A program made the position numbers and the translations under genes. The notes under the pieces were generated by a model. The model worked only from the letters and a program-made list of their open reading frames with translations. It had not been told where the DNA came from and ran no database searches. Below are positions 52,768-60,863 of a DNA stretch of 64,000 bases, piece by piece; the first letter of the stretch is position 1, and the number at the start of each line of letters is the position of its first letter. Source of the stretch: Tamlana flava (GTDB taxonomy: Bacteria; Bacteroidota; Bacteroidia; Flavobacteriales; Flavobacteriaceae); contig NZ_JBGGTX010000002.1 of the NCBI RefSeq assembly GCF_041287255.1, positions 1 through 64,000 of the forward strand, written 5' to 3'.

Positions 52768-53922
52768 ATGTTTCCAAAAAAACTTCAGCGAAAACTAGAC
52801 AACCGTAAAGTAGATAACGCCTTTCGAGAGCTTGGTACACCTTCTAATTTGGTAGATTTTTCATCCAATGATTATTTAGGGTTTTCAAAGTCCGAAAACA
52901 TTTTTAAAATCGCACATCTGTTTTTAGTTGAGAACAACATTAAACAAAATGGGGCAACAGGTTCACGATTGCTATCAGGCAACCATAATTTGTATCATTT
53001 GGTCGAAACCGAACTCTGCAGGTTTCACAATAGTAAAGCTGCCCTGATTTTTAATTCGGGCTATGATGCCAATATTGGTTTTTTTTCAAGTGTACCACAA
53101 CGCGGTGATATTATTTTTTATGATGAATTGATACATGCTTCTATTCGCGATGGAATTTCAATGAGCCATGCAAAATCATATAAATTCAAGCATAATGATT
53201 TAGAAGAATTGGAGAGAAAATGTCAGGTTGAGCGCAATCGAAGTCCATTGGAAACCAATATCTATATCGTTACAGAATCAGTATTTTCAATGGATGGTGA
53301 TTCCCCCAATCTTACAAAACTTTCTGAACTATGCGAGAAACACCAAGCCTATTTGGTAGTTGATGAAGCCCATTCCGTTGGTGTTTTTGATAATAATAGG
53401 GCAGGGTTAATTCAACAGTTAAAACTTGAACATGATGTTTTTGCACGAATCATAACTTTTGGAAAAGCCTTGGGATGCCATGGTGCCGCTATTTTAGGAG
53501 ACGAAAGTTTAAAACAGTTTTTGGTGAATTTTTCACGTAGTTTTATTTACACTACGGCACTACCACCACACAGCTTGGCAACCATGTATTCAGCGTACAA
53601 AGAATTGTCAAAAACAAAGAAAATCAGTAAGCTTCAAGAAAACATTATATTCTTTAAAGTCGAAATAGCCCATAAAAATCTTAAAAACCTGTTTATCGAA
53701 AGTAATTCTGCTATTCATTGCTGCATTATTTCGGGTAATGAATATGTAAAAACCATAGCTAAAAAAATTCAAGAAAAAGGTTTTGATGTCAAACCCATTT
53801 TATCGCCTACCGTCCCCAAAGGCCAAGAACGATTGCGCTTTTGTTTACATGCCTTTAATAGTAAAAAAGAAATTTCGGAAGTCTTGCAACTCTTAGCTAA
53901 CTTTGCTGTTAAATTTGAATAG
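52768..53922 (+). CDS. bioF: 8-amino-7-oxononanoate synthase
   Basis: BioF condenses pimeloyl-ACP/CoA with alanine. This 384-residue PLP enzyme of the alpha-oxoamine synthase family has the catalytic lysine in ITFGKALGCHGA (Lys233), the aspartate/histidine pair in VVDEAHSVGV, and GATGSRLLSGNHN near 68-80. I chose ATG at 52768; the frame reaches TTG at 52753, which overlaps the candidate promoter region TTTG. Other members of the family (glycine C-acetyltransferase) are possible, but the bio context decides. It heads the biotin operon. Confidence 0.93.
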   Translation: MFPKKLQRKLDNRKVDNAFRELGTPSNLVDFSSNDYLGFSKSENIFKIAHLFLVENNIKQNGATGSRLLSGNHNLYHLVETELCRFHNSKAALIFNSGYDANIGFFSSVPQRGDIIFYDELIHASIRDGISMSHAKSYKFKHNDLEELERKCQVERNRSPLETNIYIVTESVFSMDGDSPNLTKLSELCEKHQAYLVVDEAHSVGVFDNNRAGLIQQLKLEHDVFARIITFGKALGCHGAAILGDESLKQFLVNFSRSFIYTTALPPHSLATMYSAYKELSKTKKISKLQENIIFFKVEIAHKNLKNLFIESNSAIHCCIISGNEYVKTIAKKIQEKGFDVKPILSPTVPKGQERLRFCLHAFNSKKEISEVLQLLANFAVKFE

Positions 53923-54303
53923 ATGATTGATAATTACACCATTTTGGCTGTTTATGAATTTTCAACCGAGGCTCAATTAACAAAATTGAAGTTAGAATCG
54001 GAAAATATACGGACAATGTTGGCGGACGAAAAAACCATTGATGCCGACCCTTTAATCAGTCAAGCCATAGGTGGTGTTAAGCTTCTTGTGCACAATTGTG
54101 ACCTTGAAAGAGCCACAGAAATTTACAATGACATAAGACTGTATCGCAAAGACAAGGATAATAACGATATTCATTGCCCAAATTGCCATTCAACAAAAAT
54201 ATTAACAGCCCCACCAAGCAACACAAATATTTTTTACATGCTTTTTCCTTTTTTTGAAAAGCTTAAATACCAGTGCAACAATTGTAAAATGATTTTTAAA
54301 TGA
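53923..54303 (+). CDS. DUF2007-like protein with zinc ribbon
   Basis: A 126-residue protein with an N-terminal DUF2007 (putative signal-transducing) region (LAVYEFSTEAQLTKLKLESENIRTMLADE, then the QAIGGVKLLVHNCDLERATEIY motif) and a C-terminal zinc ribbon with CPNC and CNNC pairs. It starts directly after the bioF stop (TAG then ATG) and overlaps bioD by four bases, so it is inside the biotin operon. A role in biotin metabolism is not known. It may be a regulator or metal-dependent helper. Confidence 0.75.
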   Translation: MIDNYTILAVYEFSTEAQLTKLKLESENIRTMLADEKTIDADPLISQAIGGVKLLVHNCDLERATEIYNDIRLYRKDKDNNDIHCPNCHSTKILTAPPSNTNIFYMLFPFFEKLKYQCNNCKMIFK

Positions 54304-54908
54304 AAACCTATTTCATCACAGGAATCTCAACCGATGTTGGCAAAACTATTGCCTCAGCCATTATAACCGAGGCCTTAGAAGCAGATTATTGGAAACCCGT
54401 TCAAGCGGGCGACTTGAACAATTGCGACACAAAAAAAGTAAAGGCTTTAGTTTCGAACACCAAATCAAAATTCCACCCTAACGCTTATGCTATGCAAACG
54501 CCAATGAGTCCGCATGCAGCTGCAAAAATTGATGTGGTAAACATTGAGTTAAAAAACATCAAACCCCCGAAAACAAAAAATCATTTGGTCATTGAAGGTG
54601 CCGGGGGCCTGCTTGTTCCCTTAAATGACAAACAAACAGTGTTCAATCTCGTTAAACCAGACTACAAAGTTATAGTTGTTTCACGGCATTATCTTGGAAG
54701 CATAAACCACACCCTTCTGACCACAAACGCCTTAAAAGAAAAAGGTTTTGATGTTTCAATTATCTTTAGCGGAAATGAGCACGAATCAACAGAGTCCATC
54801 ATCAAAAAAATGACAAATGTACCCGTCATAGGGCGAATTGAAGAAGAACCTTATTTCGATAAAAACGTGATTAAAGAATACGCTGAAATGTTTAGAGAGC
54901 GCTTATGA
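54300..54908 (+). CDS. bioD: Dethiobiotin synthetase
   Basis: BioD carboxylates 7,8-diaminononanoate to dethiobiotin with ATP. The P-loop GISTDVGKT (8-16) and the substrate-binding KPVQAG motif are intact, with EGAGGLLVPLN further on. The length of 202 is a little short compared with the usual 220-230. It overlaps the DUF2007 gene and bioA by four bases each (ATGA), so translation is coupled. Confidence 0.95.
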   Translation: MKTYFITGISTDVGKTIASAIITEALEADYWKPVQAGDLNNCDTKKVKALVSNTKSKFHPNAYAMQTPMSPHAAAKIDVVNIELKNIKPPKTKNHLVIEGAGGLLVPLNDKQTVFNLVKPDYKVIVVSRHYLGSINHTLLTTNALKEKGFDVSIIFSGNEHESTESIIKKMTNVPVIGRIEEEPYFDKNVIKEYAEMFRERL

Positions 54909-56170
54909 GTTTGAACGAAAGAGATAAAAAACACCTTTGGCACCCACTGACGCAGCATAAATTACATCCAGATGCTATTGCCATTACCAAAGCGAATGGA
55001 TGCATCTTAACTGATGAAAACGGGAACGAATACATAGATGCGATAGCCTCATGGTACACCTGCATGTATGGGCATTGCAACCCATATATCACCAACAAAG
55101 TCATGGGGCAGATGCAACAACTGGATCAAGTGGTTTTTAGCGGGTTCACCCATGAGCCAGCCATTAAGTTAAGTGAAGAACTAATAAAAATACTACCTGA
55201 TAATCAAAACAAAATATTCTTTAGTGACAACGGTTCAACTGCAGTTGAAATTGGTATTAAAATGGCTCTGCAATACCACTTTAACAGTGATGATAAAAAG
55301 GACACCTTAATTGCTTTTGAAGACGGATTTCATGGTGACACCTTTGGGGCAATGAGTGTTTCAGGATTGTCCGTTTACAATGGCCCTTTTGAAGATTTCT
55401 TTTTAACCGTAAAACGGATTCCTGTGCCGAATGGAAAAAATCATGATGTCATTTTAAAAAACCTTCAAAGTTTGGCTTCAAAAAACAAAGTTGCTGGCTT
55501 TGTTTACGAGCCTTTGGTACAAGGGGCTGCAGCCATGAAAATGCATGATGTAGAGGGCTTGAACATGATATTGAAATTTTGTAAGGATCAAAATATTATC
55601 ACCGTGGCAGACGAGGTTATGACAGGCTTTGGTAAAACAGGAAAACATTTCGCATCACTACATCTAGAAAGCCAACCCGATATTATTTGCTTAAGCAAAG
55701 CCTTAACTGGCGGATTATTGCCCATGGCGCTTACAACCTGCTCCCAAAAAATTTATGCCGCTTTTTACAGTGATGATATTGGAAAAGGGCTCTTCCACGG
55801 GCACACCTATTCAGCCAATCCATTGGCTTGTACAGCCGCACTGGCAAGTATTGAATTATTACAATCTGAAAACATACAGAGAAATATAACTAGAATTATA
55901 AAATCGCATGAAGCTTTCAACAAACGCATAAAAATACATCCAAAGGTAAAAGAGACAAGACAAACGGGCGTTATTTTTGCCCTTGATCTAAATGTAGAAA
56001 TGGAACGCTATGGGAACCTTCGTGATCAGCTTTTTAAATTCTTTATGGAAAACGGTGTGTTCTTGCGTCCATTAGGAAACACCATTTATATTCAGGCACC
56101 CTATTTGATTACTGAAGAACAATTGGAAAAAGTCTATCGGGTTATTGAAGAATCTTTATCAATAGTGTAA
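54905..56170 (+). CDS. bioA: Adenosylmethionine-8-amino-7-oxononanoate aminotransferase
   Basis: BioA transfers an amino group from S-adenosylmethionine to form 7,8-diaminononanoate. It is a class III aminotransferase of 421 residues. The PLP lysine is Lys265 in LSKALTGG; ITVADEVMTGFGKTG is the cofactor-ring aspartate motif; and HPLTQH near the start is the BioA hallmark. It overlaps the bioD stop. It is followed by a dispersed repeat before the KAS gene. Confidence 0.96.
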   Translation: MSLNERDKKHLWHPLTQHKLHPDAIAITKANGCILTDENGNEYIDAIASWYTCMYGHCNPYITNKVMGQMQQLDQVVFSGFTHEPAIKLSEELIKILPDNQNKIFFSDNGSTAVEIGIKMALQYHFNSDDKKDTLIAFEDGFHGDTFGAMSVSGLSVYNGPFEDFFLTVKRIPVPNGKNHDVILKNLQSLASKNKVAGFVYEPLVQGAAAMKMHDVEGLNMILKFCKDQNIITVADEVMTGFGKTGKHFASLHLESQPDIICLSKALTGGLLPMALTTCSQKIYAAFYSDDIGKGLFHGHTYSANPLACTAALASIELLQSENIQRNITRIIKSHEAFNKRIKIHPKVKETRQTGVIFALDLNVEMERYGNLRDQLFKFFMENGVFLRPLGNTIYIQAPYLITEEQLEKVYRVIEESLSIV

Positions 56171-56184
56171 ATTTGCAAATTTAA

Positions 56185-56272
56185 CGTTCAATCTGAACTC
56201 CTGTCTGGCGACATGCAGATGTTTCAGGTTCACATAAAAATTTATGAGATGCTGAAATAAATTCAGCATGAC
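56185..56272. repeat. Dispersed composite hairpin element
   Basis: The segment CGTTCAATCTGAACTCCTG, then CTGGCGACATGCAG, GTTTCAG and GAGATGCTGAAATAAATTCAGCATGAC is a known type of flavobacterial intergenic repeat. The last part (56246-56272) forms TGCTGAA-TTCAGCA stems. The complementary-strand peptide HAEFISAS, often annotated by mistake as protein in such elements, is encoded here. The repeat ends at GAC, just past an ATG that could start the KAS gene. Confidence 0.75.
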
Positions 56273-56279
56273 AAAAAAC

Positions 56280-57437
56280 ATGAACAACCCAATCTCGATA
56301 ACAGCCATTGCATCTATTTCTCCACTTGGAAAAACAACAGATGAAATTTGGAAAACCTACCAAAATAAAAGCCATTGCATTACTAAAAAAATGGTTTCAG
56401 GCAAAAATGTTCTGGTTGCCGAAATTTTCGAAGAAGCAAAAAAAGAGATTGAAAATTTAAAACAATCCGACAACAAATACAGGTCTCTGGATGACACCGT
56501 TTTATATGCCATCTATGCATCAAGACAAGCGGTAAAGCAGTCAGGTTGGACCGCAACCGATAATTTTGGAATCAACATTGGTTCATCACGTGGCGCAACG
56601 CAGCTTTTTGAAACCTATCATGAATCCTTTCTAAAAAACAATAAAGCCGAAACCCTAAGCTCCCCGACCACAACACTGGGTAATATTTCATCTTGGGTGG
56701 CACACGATTTACAAACTGAAGGCCCAGAAATCAGTCATTCCATAACTTGTTCTACAGCCTTGCATGCCATGCTAAACGGCATTGCATGGATAAACTCTAG
56801 TATTTGCAACAAATTTTTGGTTGGGGGCAGTGAAGCACCGATAACACCTTTCACTATTGCGCAAATGCAGGCTTTAAAGATTTACTCAAAAGAAAATCAT
56901 AAATTTCCCTGTCGTGCACTAGATTTCAATAAAACCAAAAACACCATGGTTTTAGGTGAGGGGGCATCAATGGCATGCCTTGAATCGGGAAGTCAAAGAA
57001 ACGCTCTTGCTTTAATCAATGGTTTTGGTTTTGCAACGGAAATTTTAGAACACAATATTTCCATTTCGAGTGATGCTAAGTGTTTTCAAAAATCGATGCG
57101 TATGGCATTGGACAATATGAACCCAGACGATGTTGATATTATTGTTATGCATGCGCCAGGAACCATTAAAGGCGATACTTCAGAACACAAAGCTATTGAG
57201 GCCGTTTTTAAAACCAATGTTCCAGCTTTAACCTCCAATAAATGGAAAATTGGCCATACTTTTGGGGCATCGGGTGCCTTAAGTATCGAACTTGCGGTTT
57301 TAATGCTTCAATACCAAGAATTTATTGGTATTCCATATTTAAAACATCAAAAAGCACCAAAAAAAATCGAAAAAATCATGGTAAATGCTGTGGGCTTTGG
57401 CGGTAATGCCGTGAGCATTTTATTATCAAAAGCATGA
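56280..57437 (+). CDS. Beta-ketoacyl-ACP synthase in the biotin operon
   Basis: A thiolase-fold condensing enzyme of 385 residues. The active-site triad of KAS I/II is visible: Cys157 in SITCSTALHAM, His291 in MHAPGTIKGD and His326 in IGHTFGASGA. I prefer ATG at 56280 (MNNPISITAIASISP) because the ATG at 56268 lies in the preceding repeat element. It sits between bioA and bioB, which strongly suggests a job in making the pimeloyl chain, although bioC and bioH are absent here. It may elongate a malonyl-type starter in a pathway not described for this phylum; a general fatty-acid role is an alternative. Confidence 0.85.
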   Translation: MNNPISITAIASISPLGKTTDEIWKTYQNKSHCITKKMVSGKNVLVAEIFEEAKKEIENLKQSDNKYRSLDDTVLYAIYASRQAVKQSGWTATDNFGINIGSSRGATQLFETYHESFLKNNKAETLSSPTTTLGNISSWVAHDLQTEGPEISHSITCSTALHAMLNGIAWINSSICNKFLVGGSEAPITPFTIAQMQALKIYSKENHKFPCRALDFNKTKNTMVLGEGASMACLESGSQRNALALINGFGFATEILEHNISISSDAKCFQKSMRMALDNMNPDDVDIIVMHAPGTIKGDTSEHKAIEAVFKTNVPALTSNKWKIGHTFGASGALSIELAVLMLQYQEFIGIPYLKHQKAPKKIEKIMVNAVGFGGNAVSILLSKA

Positions 57438-57456
57438 CCAATAATATTTTAATTAG

Positions 57457-57464
57457 TATTTTTG
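57457..57464 (+). promoter_or_regulatory. Possible internal bioB promoter
   Basis: TATTTTTG in the 49-base gap after the KAS gene fits TAnnTTTG and is 22 bases before the bioB start. It may give bioB additional transcription. Confidence 0.35.
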
Positions 57465-57486
57465 ATTTTAACTAACCTGCAGATTA

Positions 57487-58581
57487 ATGAGCGCAATCAA
57501 ACACAATTGGACTAAAGAGGAAATCCTTGATATTTACAACAAACCTTTAATGGAACTGCTTTACGAAGCGGCAACAGCACACCGTTTGCACCACGACCCT
57601 AATACGGTGCAAGTTAGCACGTTGCTATCCATAAAAACTGGTGGCTGCCCAGAAGATTGTGGCTACTGCCCACAGGCAGCACGCTACCATACCGATATTG
57701 ATGGCAACGATTTAATGAGCGTTCAGCAGGTAAAAGCCCAAGCTTTGCGCGCAAAATCCAGCGGAAGTTCTCGGGTTTGTATGGGTGCAGCTTGGCGGAA
57801 TGTTAAAGACGGCGAAGAGTTTGATCAAGTATTGGAAATGGTTCGTACCATCAATAAATTGGACATGGAAGTGTGCTGTACCCTTGGTATGCTTACCGAA
57901 AACCAAGCCAAAAGATTAGCCGAAGCAGGTTTGTACGCCTACAACCATAATTTAGATTCTTCAGAGGAATATTATAAAGAAGTTATTTCCACCAGAGGTT
58001 TTAGCGATCGTTTGGAAACCATTGATAATGTTCGGAAAACCAATGTAACCGTCTGTAGTGGTGGTATTATTGGTATGGGCGAAAAAGTTGAAGATCGCGC
58101 CGAAATGTTGGTAGCGCTATCTACATTAAATCCCCAACCGGAATCGGTACCAATAAATGCTTTGGTTGCTGTTGAAGGCACTCCCCTTGAAGACCAAGAA
58201 CCTATTTCTATTTGGGACATGGTGCGCATGGTGGCAACCACGAGAATTGTCATGCCCGAAACGCAAGTGCGCTTAAGTGCAGGCCGTACACAAATGACAA
58301 AAGAAGGCCAAGCCATGTGTTTCTTTGCAGGAGCGAATTCTATTTTTGCTGGGGATAAATTATTGACCACACCAAATCCTGATGTTAATGAGGACATGGA
58401 AATGTTCAAACTTTTGGGGTTAAATCCGCAAAAGCCTTTTATTAAAAAGATGCAGCCCAAAACGGTTGAAGCCCAGGACTCACAATATGAAGCTTTGGGG
58501 GAAAAACCGAAATGGAGTAGACCAGAGCACACCATTGAGCGCAATGAAGCTGCAAAAGAAAAAGCGAAAATAGCTAAGTAA
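57487..58581 (+). CDS. bioB: Biotin synthase
   Basis: BioB is the radical SAM enzyme that inserts sulfur into dethiobiotin. The 4Fe-4S cysteines are Cys54, Cys58 and Cys61 in GGCPEDCGYCPQ. The 2Fe-2S cluster residues further on (VCMGAAWRNVKDGEEF, CCTLGML, TVCSGGIIGMGE and an Arg in VRLSAGR) are present. The length of 364 exceeds the E. coli BioB of 346. The C-terminal tail is charged (ERNEAAKEKAKIAK). Confidence 0.97.
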   Translation: MSAIKHNWTKEEILDIYNKPLMELLYEAATAHRLHHDPNTVQVSTLLSIKTGGCPEDCGYCPQAARYHTDIDGNDLMSVQQVKAQALRAKSSGSSRVCMGAAWRNVKDGEEFDQVLEMVRTINKLDMEVCCTLGMLTENQAKRLAEAGLYAYNHNLDSSEEYYKEVISTRGFSDRLETIDNVRKTNVTVCSGGIIGMGEKVEDRAEMLVALSTLNPQPESVPINALVAVEGTPLEDQEPISIWDMVRMVATTRIVMPETQVRLSAGRTQMTKEGQAMCFFAGANSIFAGDKLLTTPNPDVNEDMEMFKLLGLNPQKPFIKKMQPKTVEAQDSQYEALGEKPKWSRPEHTIERNEAAKEKAKIAK

Positions 58582-58605
58582 ATCTTTTTGCGTTAAGGAT
58601 TGCAG

Positions 58606-58625
58606 CCCTTCGGCTACGCTCAGGG
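58606..58625. repeat. Dispersed element, CCCTTCGGCTACGCTCAGGG
   Basis: An imperfect palindrome with outer arms CCCT/AGGG around TCGGCTACGCTC, followed by TAAAC. The same type of short element occurs between genes in many Bacteroidota as I remember them. It lies just after bioB in the spacer before the cupin gene. Confidence 0.55.
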
Positions 58626-58762
58626 TAAACTTATAGCTTTTGGCAAGGCAAGAAGGATCAAGCTAAGACTAGTGGCGTAAAGTGTCATCTCCTAGGGTAG
58701 CACCATGACTATTTTAAATCTCATAACGTTTTATTAACTTTAGCCCACTAAACTTTGAAGCG

Positions 58763-59623
58763 TTGTCGTTGAACTTACTGGATATTCCGCGGGTAAAAAC
58801 CATTACCAAAGCCGATTTTTTAGAACATTATTTTAAACCACAAAAACCTGTGGTCATTGAGCGTTTTATTGAGGATTGGCCTGCTTACACCAAGTGGAAT
58901 TTAGACTACATTAAGCAAGTTGCCAGAGATATTACCATACCTCTTTACGACAACAGACCTGTTTATTATAAAGATGGTTTTAACGAGCCACACGCTAAAA
59001 TGAAGCTGACCGATTATATTGATCTGTTAAAGCGGGAGCCCACCAAATACCGTATTTTTTTATGGAATGCCCTAAAGGAAATGCCATCTTTACAACAAGA
59101 TTTTAAATTTCCTGATTTCGGGTTGCGCCTCATTAAAAGCATCCCGATGTTGTTTTTTGGTGGTGAAGACTCTTATACCTTTATGCATTACGATATTGAT
59201 TTGGCCAATATTTTTCATTTTCATTTTGAGGGCAAAAAGCGAATCATTTTGTTCGACCAAAATCAGAACAAGTATCTGTATAAAATTCCACATTCCTTAA
59301 TCACCAGAGAGGATATTGATTTCAATAACCCTGATTTTGAAAAATGGCCTATGCTAAAACAGGCCAACGGCTACCAAACAGAACTGAGCCATGGCGAGGT
59401 GTTATATATGCCCGAAGGTTATTGGCACTATATGCGCTACATTACCCCAGGGTTTTCAATGAGTTTGCGCGCCATTGCGCGAAACCCAAAAAACTTTGGC
59501 AAAGCAGTTTACAATGTTTTTATTATGCGCAATTTCGACAACATTATGAGGCGCATAAAAAAACAAAAATGGATTGACTGGAAAAACCAACAGGCCATCA
59601 TCAATACACACAAGCATTTGTAG
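58763..59623 (+). CDS. JmjC-like cupin protein
   Basis: A 286-residue protein of the cupin_8/JmjC hydroxylase-like family. The iron-binding facial triad is His142-x-Asp144 (MHYDIDLAN) and His222 (YWHYMRY), with Lys159 (EGKKRIILF) as a likely 2-oxoglutarate-binding residue. The start is TTG at 58763 (TTGTCGTTGAAC); no ATG exists before the PQKPVVIERF motif, which is near the N-terminus in the family. Members hydroxylate proteins or small molecules. The target is unknown, and the neighbours give no clear clue. Confidence 0.8.
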   Translation: MSLNLLDIPRVKTITKADFLEHYFKPQKPVVIERFIEDWPAYTKWNLDYIKQVARDITIPLYDNRPVYYKDGFNEPHAKMKLTDYIDLLKREPTKYRIFLWNALKEMPSLQQDFKFPDFGLRLIKSIPMLFFGGEDSYTFMHYDIDLANIFHFHFEGKKRIILFDQNQNKYLYKIPHSLITREDIDFNNPDFEKWPMLKQANGYQTELSHGEVLYMPEGYWHYMRYITPGFSMSLRAIARNPKNFGKAVYNVFIMRNFDNIMRRIKKQKWIDWKNQQAIINTHKHL

Positions 59624-59652
59624 TTTTTGTCTCTTTTTTATAAAACTTATAA

Positions 59653-59660
59653 TATATTTG
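59653..59660 (+). promoter_or_regulatory. Putative promoter of outer-membrane protein gene
   Basis: TATATTTG matches TAnnTTTG, with a TTG 23 bases upstream at 59627-59629. The leader to the ATG at 59685 is about 20 bases. Confidence 0.65.
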
Positions 59661-59684
59661 CCACTTAAATTTAAAACTCAAATC

Positions 59685-60200
59685 ATGAATAAATTTATTT
59701 TAGTGTTAGCCCTTTTGTGTGTTTCACTAGTTAGTTCGCAAGCATATGTTGGTAGTGGCGACAACAAATTTCAAGTGGGCGCCAATTTTCAAAATAACGG
59801 TACTGGACTTAATTTAAGTTTCGATTATGGTATAGGTGAAAACATTTCTGTTGGTATTTCATCTACCTACCTGCTAGGTATTGACAATACCTTAAAAAAC
59901 AATGCCGATGAGGCTTTAAATGCAGATTTTGATAATCGTCTTGATGTTCGTGCCCGTTTTAACGCCAACTTAGGAAACGTTATAAATGTTGATGAAAATT
60001 TTGATGTTTACCCTGGTTTGAGTCTTGGACTGAAAAACTTTGGTGGCCATTTAGGTGCCCGTTACTTTTTTAGCGATGGCTTTGGTCTTTATACCGAATT
60101 AAACGTACCGTTTGCAAAATATAAAACAGGAACATTAACCCCTCCTGAAAAATTGCACAATCAGTTTACCATTAATTTAGGGGCTTCATTTAACTTGTAA
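59685..60200 (+). CDS. Outer-membrane beta-barrel protein (DUF6646-like)
   Basis: A 171-residue exported protein with signal peptide MNKFILVLALLCVSLVSSQ and alternating beta strands: VGANFQNNGTGLNLSFDYGIG, VGISSTYLLGI, DVRARFNANLG, VYPGLSLGLKNFGGHLGARYFFS, and a C-terminal aromatic-ending strand (INLGASFNL). It looks like a small eight-stranded barrel. From memory it fits the DUF6646 type. No function is known. I used the ATG at 59685; the longer frame overlaps the cupin gene and has no signal peptide at its start. Confidence 0.75.
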   Translation: MNKFILVLALLCVSLVSSQAYVGSGDNKFQVGANFQNNGTGLNLSFDYGIGENISVGISSTYLLGIDNTLKNNADEALNADFDNRLDVRARFNANLGNVINVDENFDVYPGLSLGLKNFGGHLGARYFFSDGFGLYTELNVPFAKYKTGTLTPPEKLHNQFTINLGASFNL

Positions 60201-60215
60201 AAATGGTCATTTTAA

Positions 60216-60240
60216 GATGCTGAAACAAATTCAGCATGAC
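60216..60240. repeat. Dispersed GATGCTGAA...TTCAGCATGAC element
   Basis: GATGCTGAAACAAATTCAGCATGAC has a TGCTGAA/TTCAGCA stem. It is nearly identical to the right half of the element at 56246-56272 (one-base difference in the loop and one missing AG), preceded by a remnant GGTCATTTTA. Confidence 0.7.
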
Positions 60241-60249
60241 ATAAAACGT

Positions 60250-60289
60250 AAAAAGGCAGGTTTAACATATATTATAAACCTGCCTTTTT
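60250..60289 (+). terminator. Terminator of the outer-membrane protein gene
   Basis: AAAAAGGCAGGTTTA pairs with TAAACCTGCCTTTTT around a ten-base AT loop and is followed by T. It is probably also active against recX transcription from the other side. Confidence 0.85.
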
Positions 60290-60310
60290 TATTTATTAAA
60301 TCGACAATAT

Positions 60311-60784
60311 TTACTTTACTAGTTCATTGGCTTTTTCGTAAACCAAGTGCGATTCCCAGCCCCTATATAACAGATAATCGATCAACTTCTTCCGTTTCTT
60401 AAAAACATTACTTTCTTTTAACGTGGAAGCTTTTTTTTCGGCTAGCACATTAAAAACCTCGATATAATCAACATTTTCAATTTCAGTAAGTCCTTTATTT
60501 ATATTAACTTTGTCTATGTCTTTTTTCTTGAGTTCATAAGTTAAACGGCATCTTCCCCATTTCTTGATATTGAATTTCCCCTTTACAAATGCTCTGGCAA
60601 AACGTTCTTCGTTTAGAAAGTTATGCTCTATTAAGTGCACTATTATTATGTCTTTTGCTTCAGGAATCATGTGCATTTCTTGAAGTTTCTGCTTAACTTC
60701 TTTGTGACAACGTTCTTGATATACACAATAGTTTTCAAGCTTTTTTTTAGCTTCATCTAAAGTGTACGTATGTTTTTTAACCAT
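60311..60784 (-). CDS. recX: Regulatory protein RecX
   Basis: RecX modulates RecA filaments. The 157-residue protein has the usual three-helix repeats: ENYCVYQERCHKEVKQKLQEM, HNFLNEERFARAFVKGKFNIKKWGRCRLTYELKKKDI and KRKKLIDYLLYRGWESHLVYE. The FLNEERFARAF motif is diagnostic. The gene is alone on the minus strand, convergent with the outer-membrane protein gene, and recA is not in the window. Confidence 0.93.
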   Translation of the reverse strand: MVKKHTYTLDEAKKKLENYCVYQERCHKEVKQKLQEMHMIPEAKDIIIVHLIEHNFLNEERFARAFVKGKFNIKKWGRCRLTYELKKKDIDKVNINKGLTEIENVDYIEVFNVLAEKKASTLKESNVFKKRKKLIDYLLYRGWESHLVYEKANELVK

Positions 60785-60863
60785 TTGAGTAAAGGTAAAG
60801 AGAATCGATTAATAGCAAATCTGAATTTTTATTTTACCAAATCTAAAAATTAAACTTGACTAA

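Noticed and set aside
56181..56375. Minus-strand frame of 64 codons containing HAEFISAS
   Set aside because: It is the translation of the dispersed hairpin element plus antisense to the KAS gene. HAEFISAS is a frequent false protein from such repeats.
57972..58544. 190-codon frame antisense to bioB
   Set aside because: A shadow of a well-conserved enzyme gene; no family features are seen.
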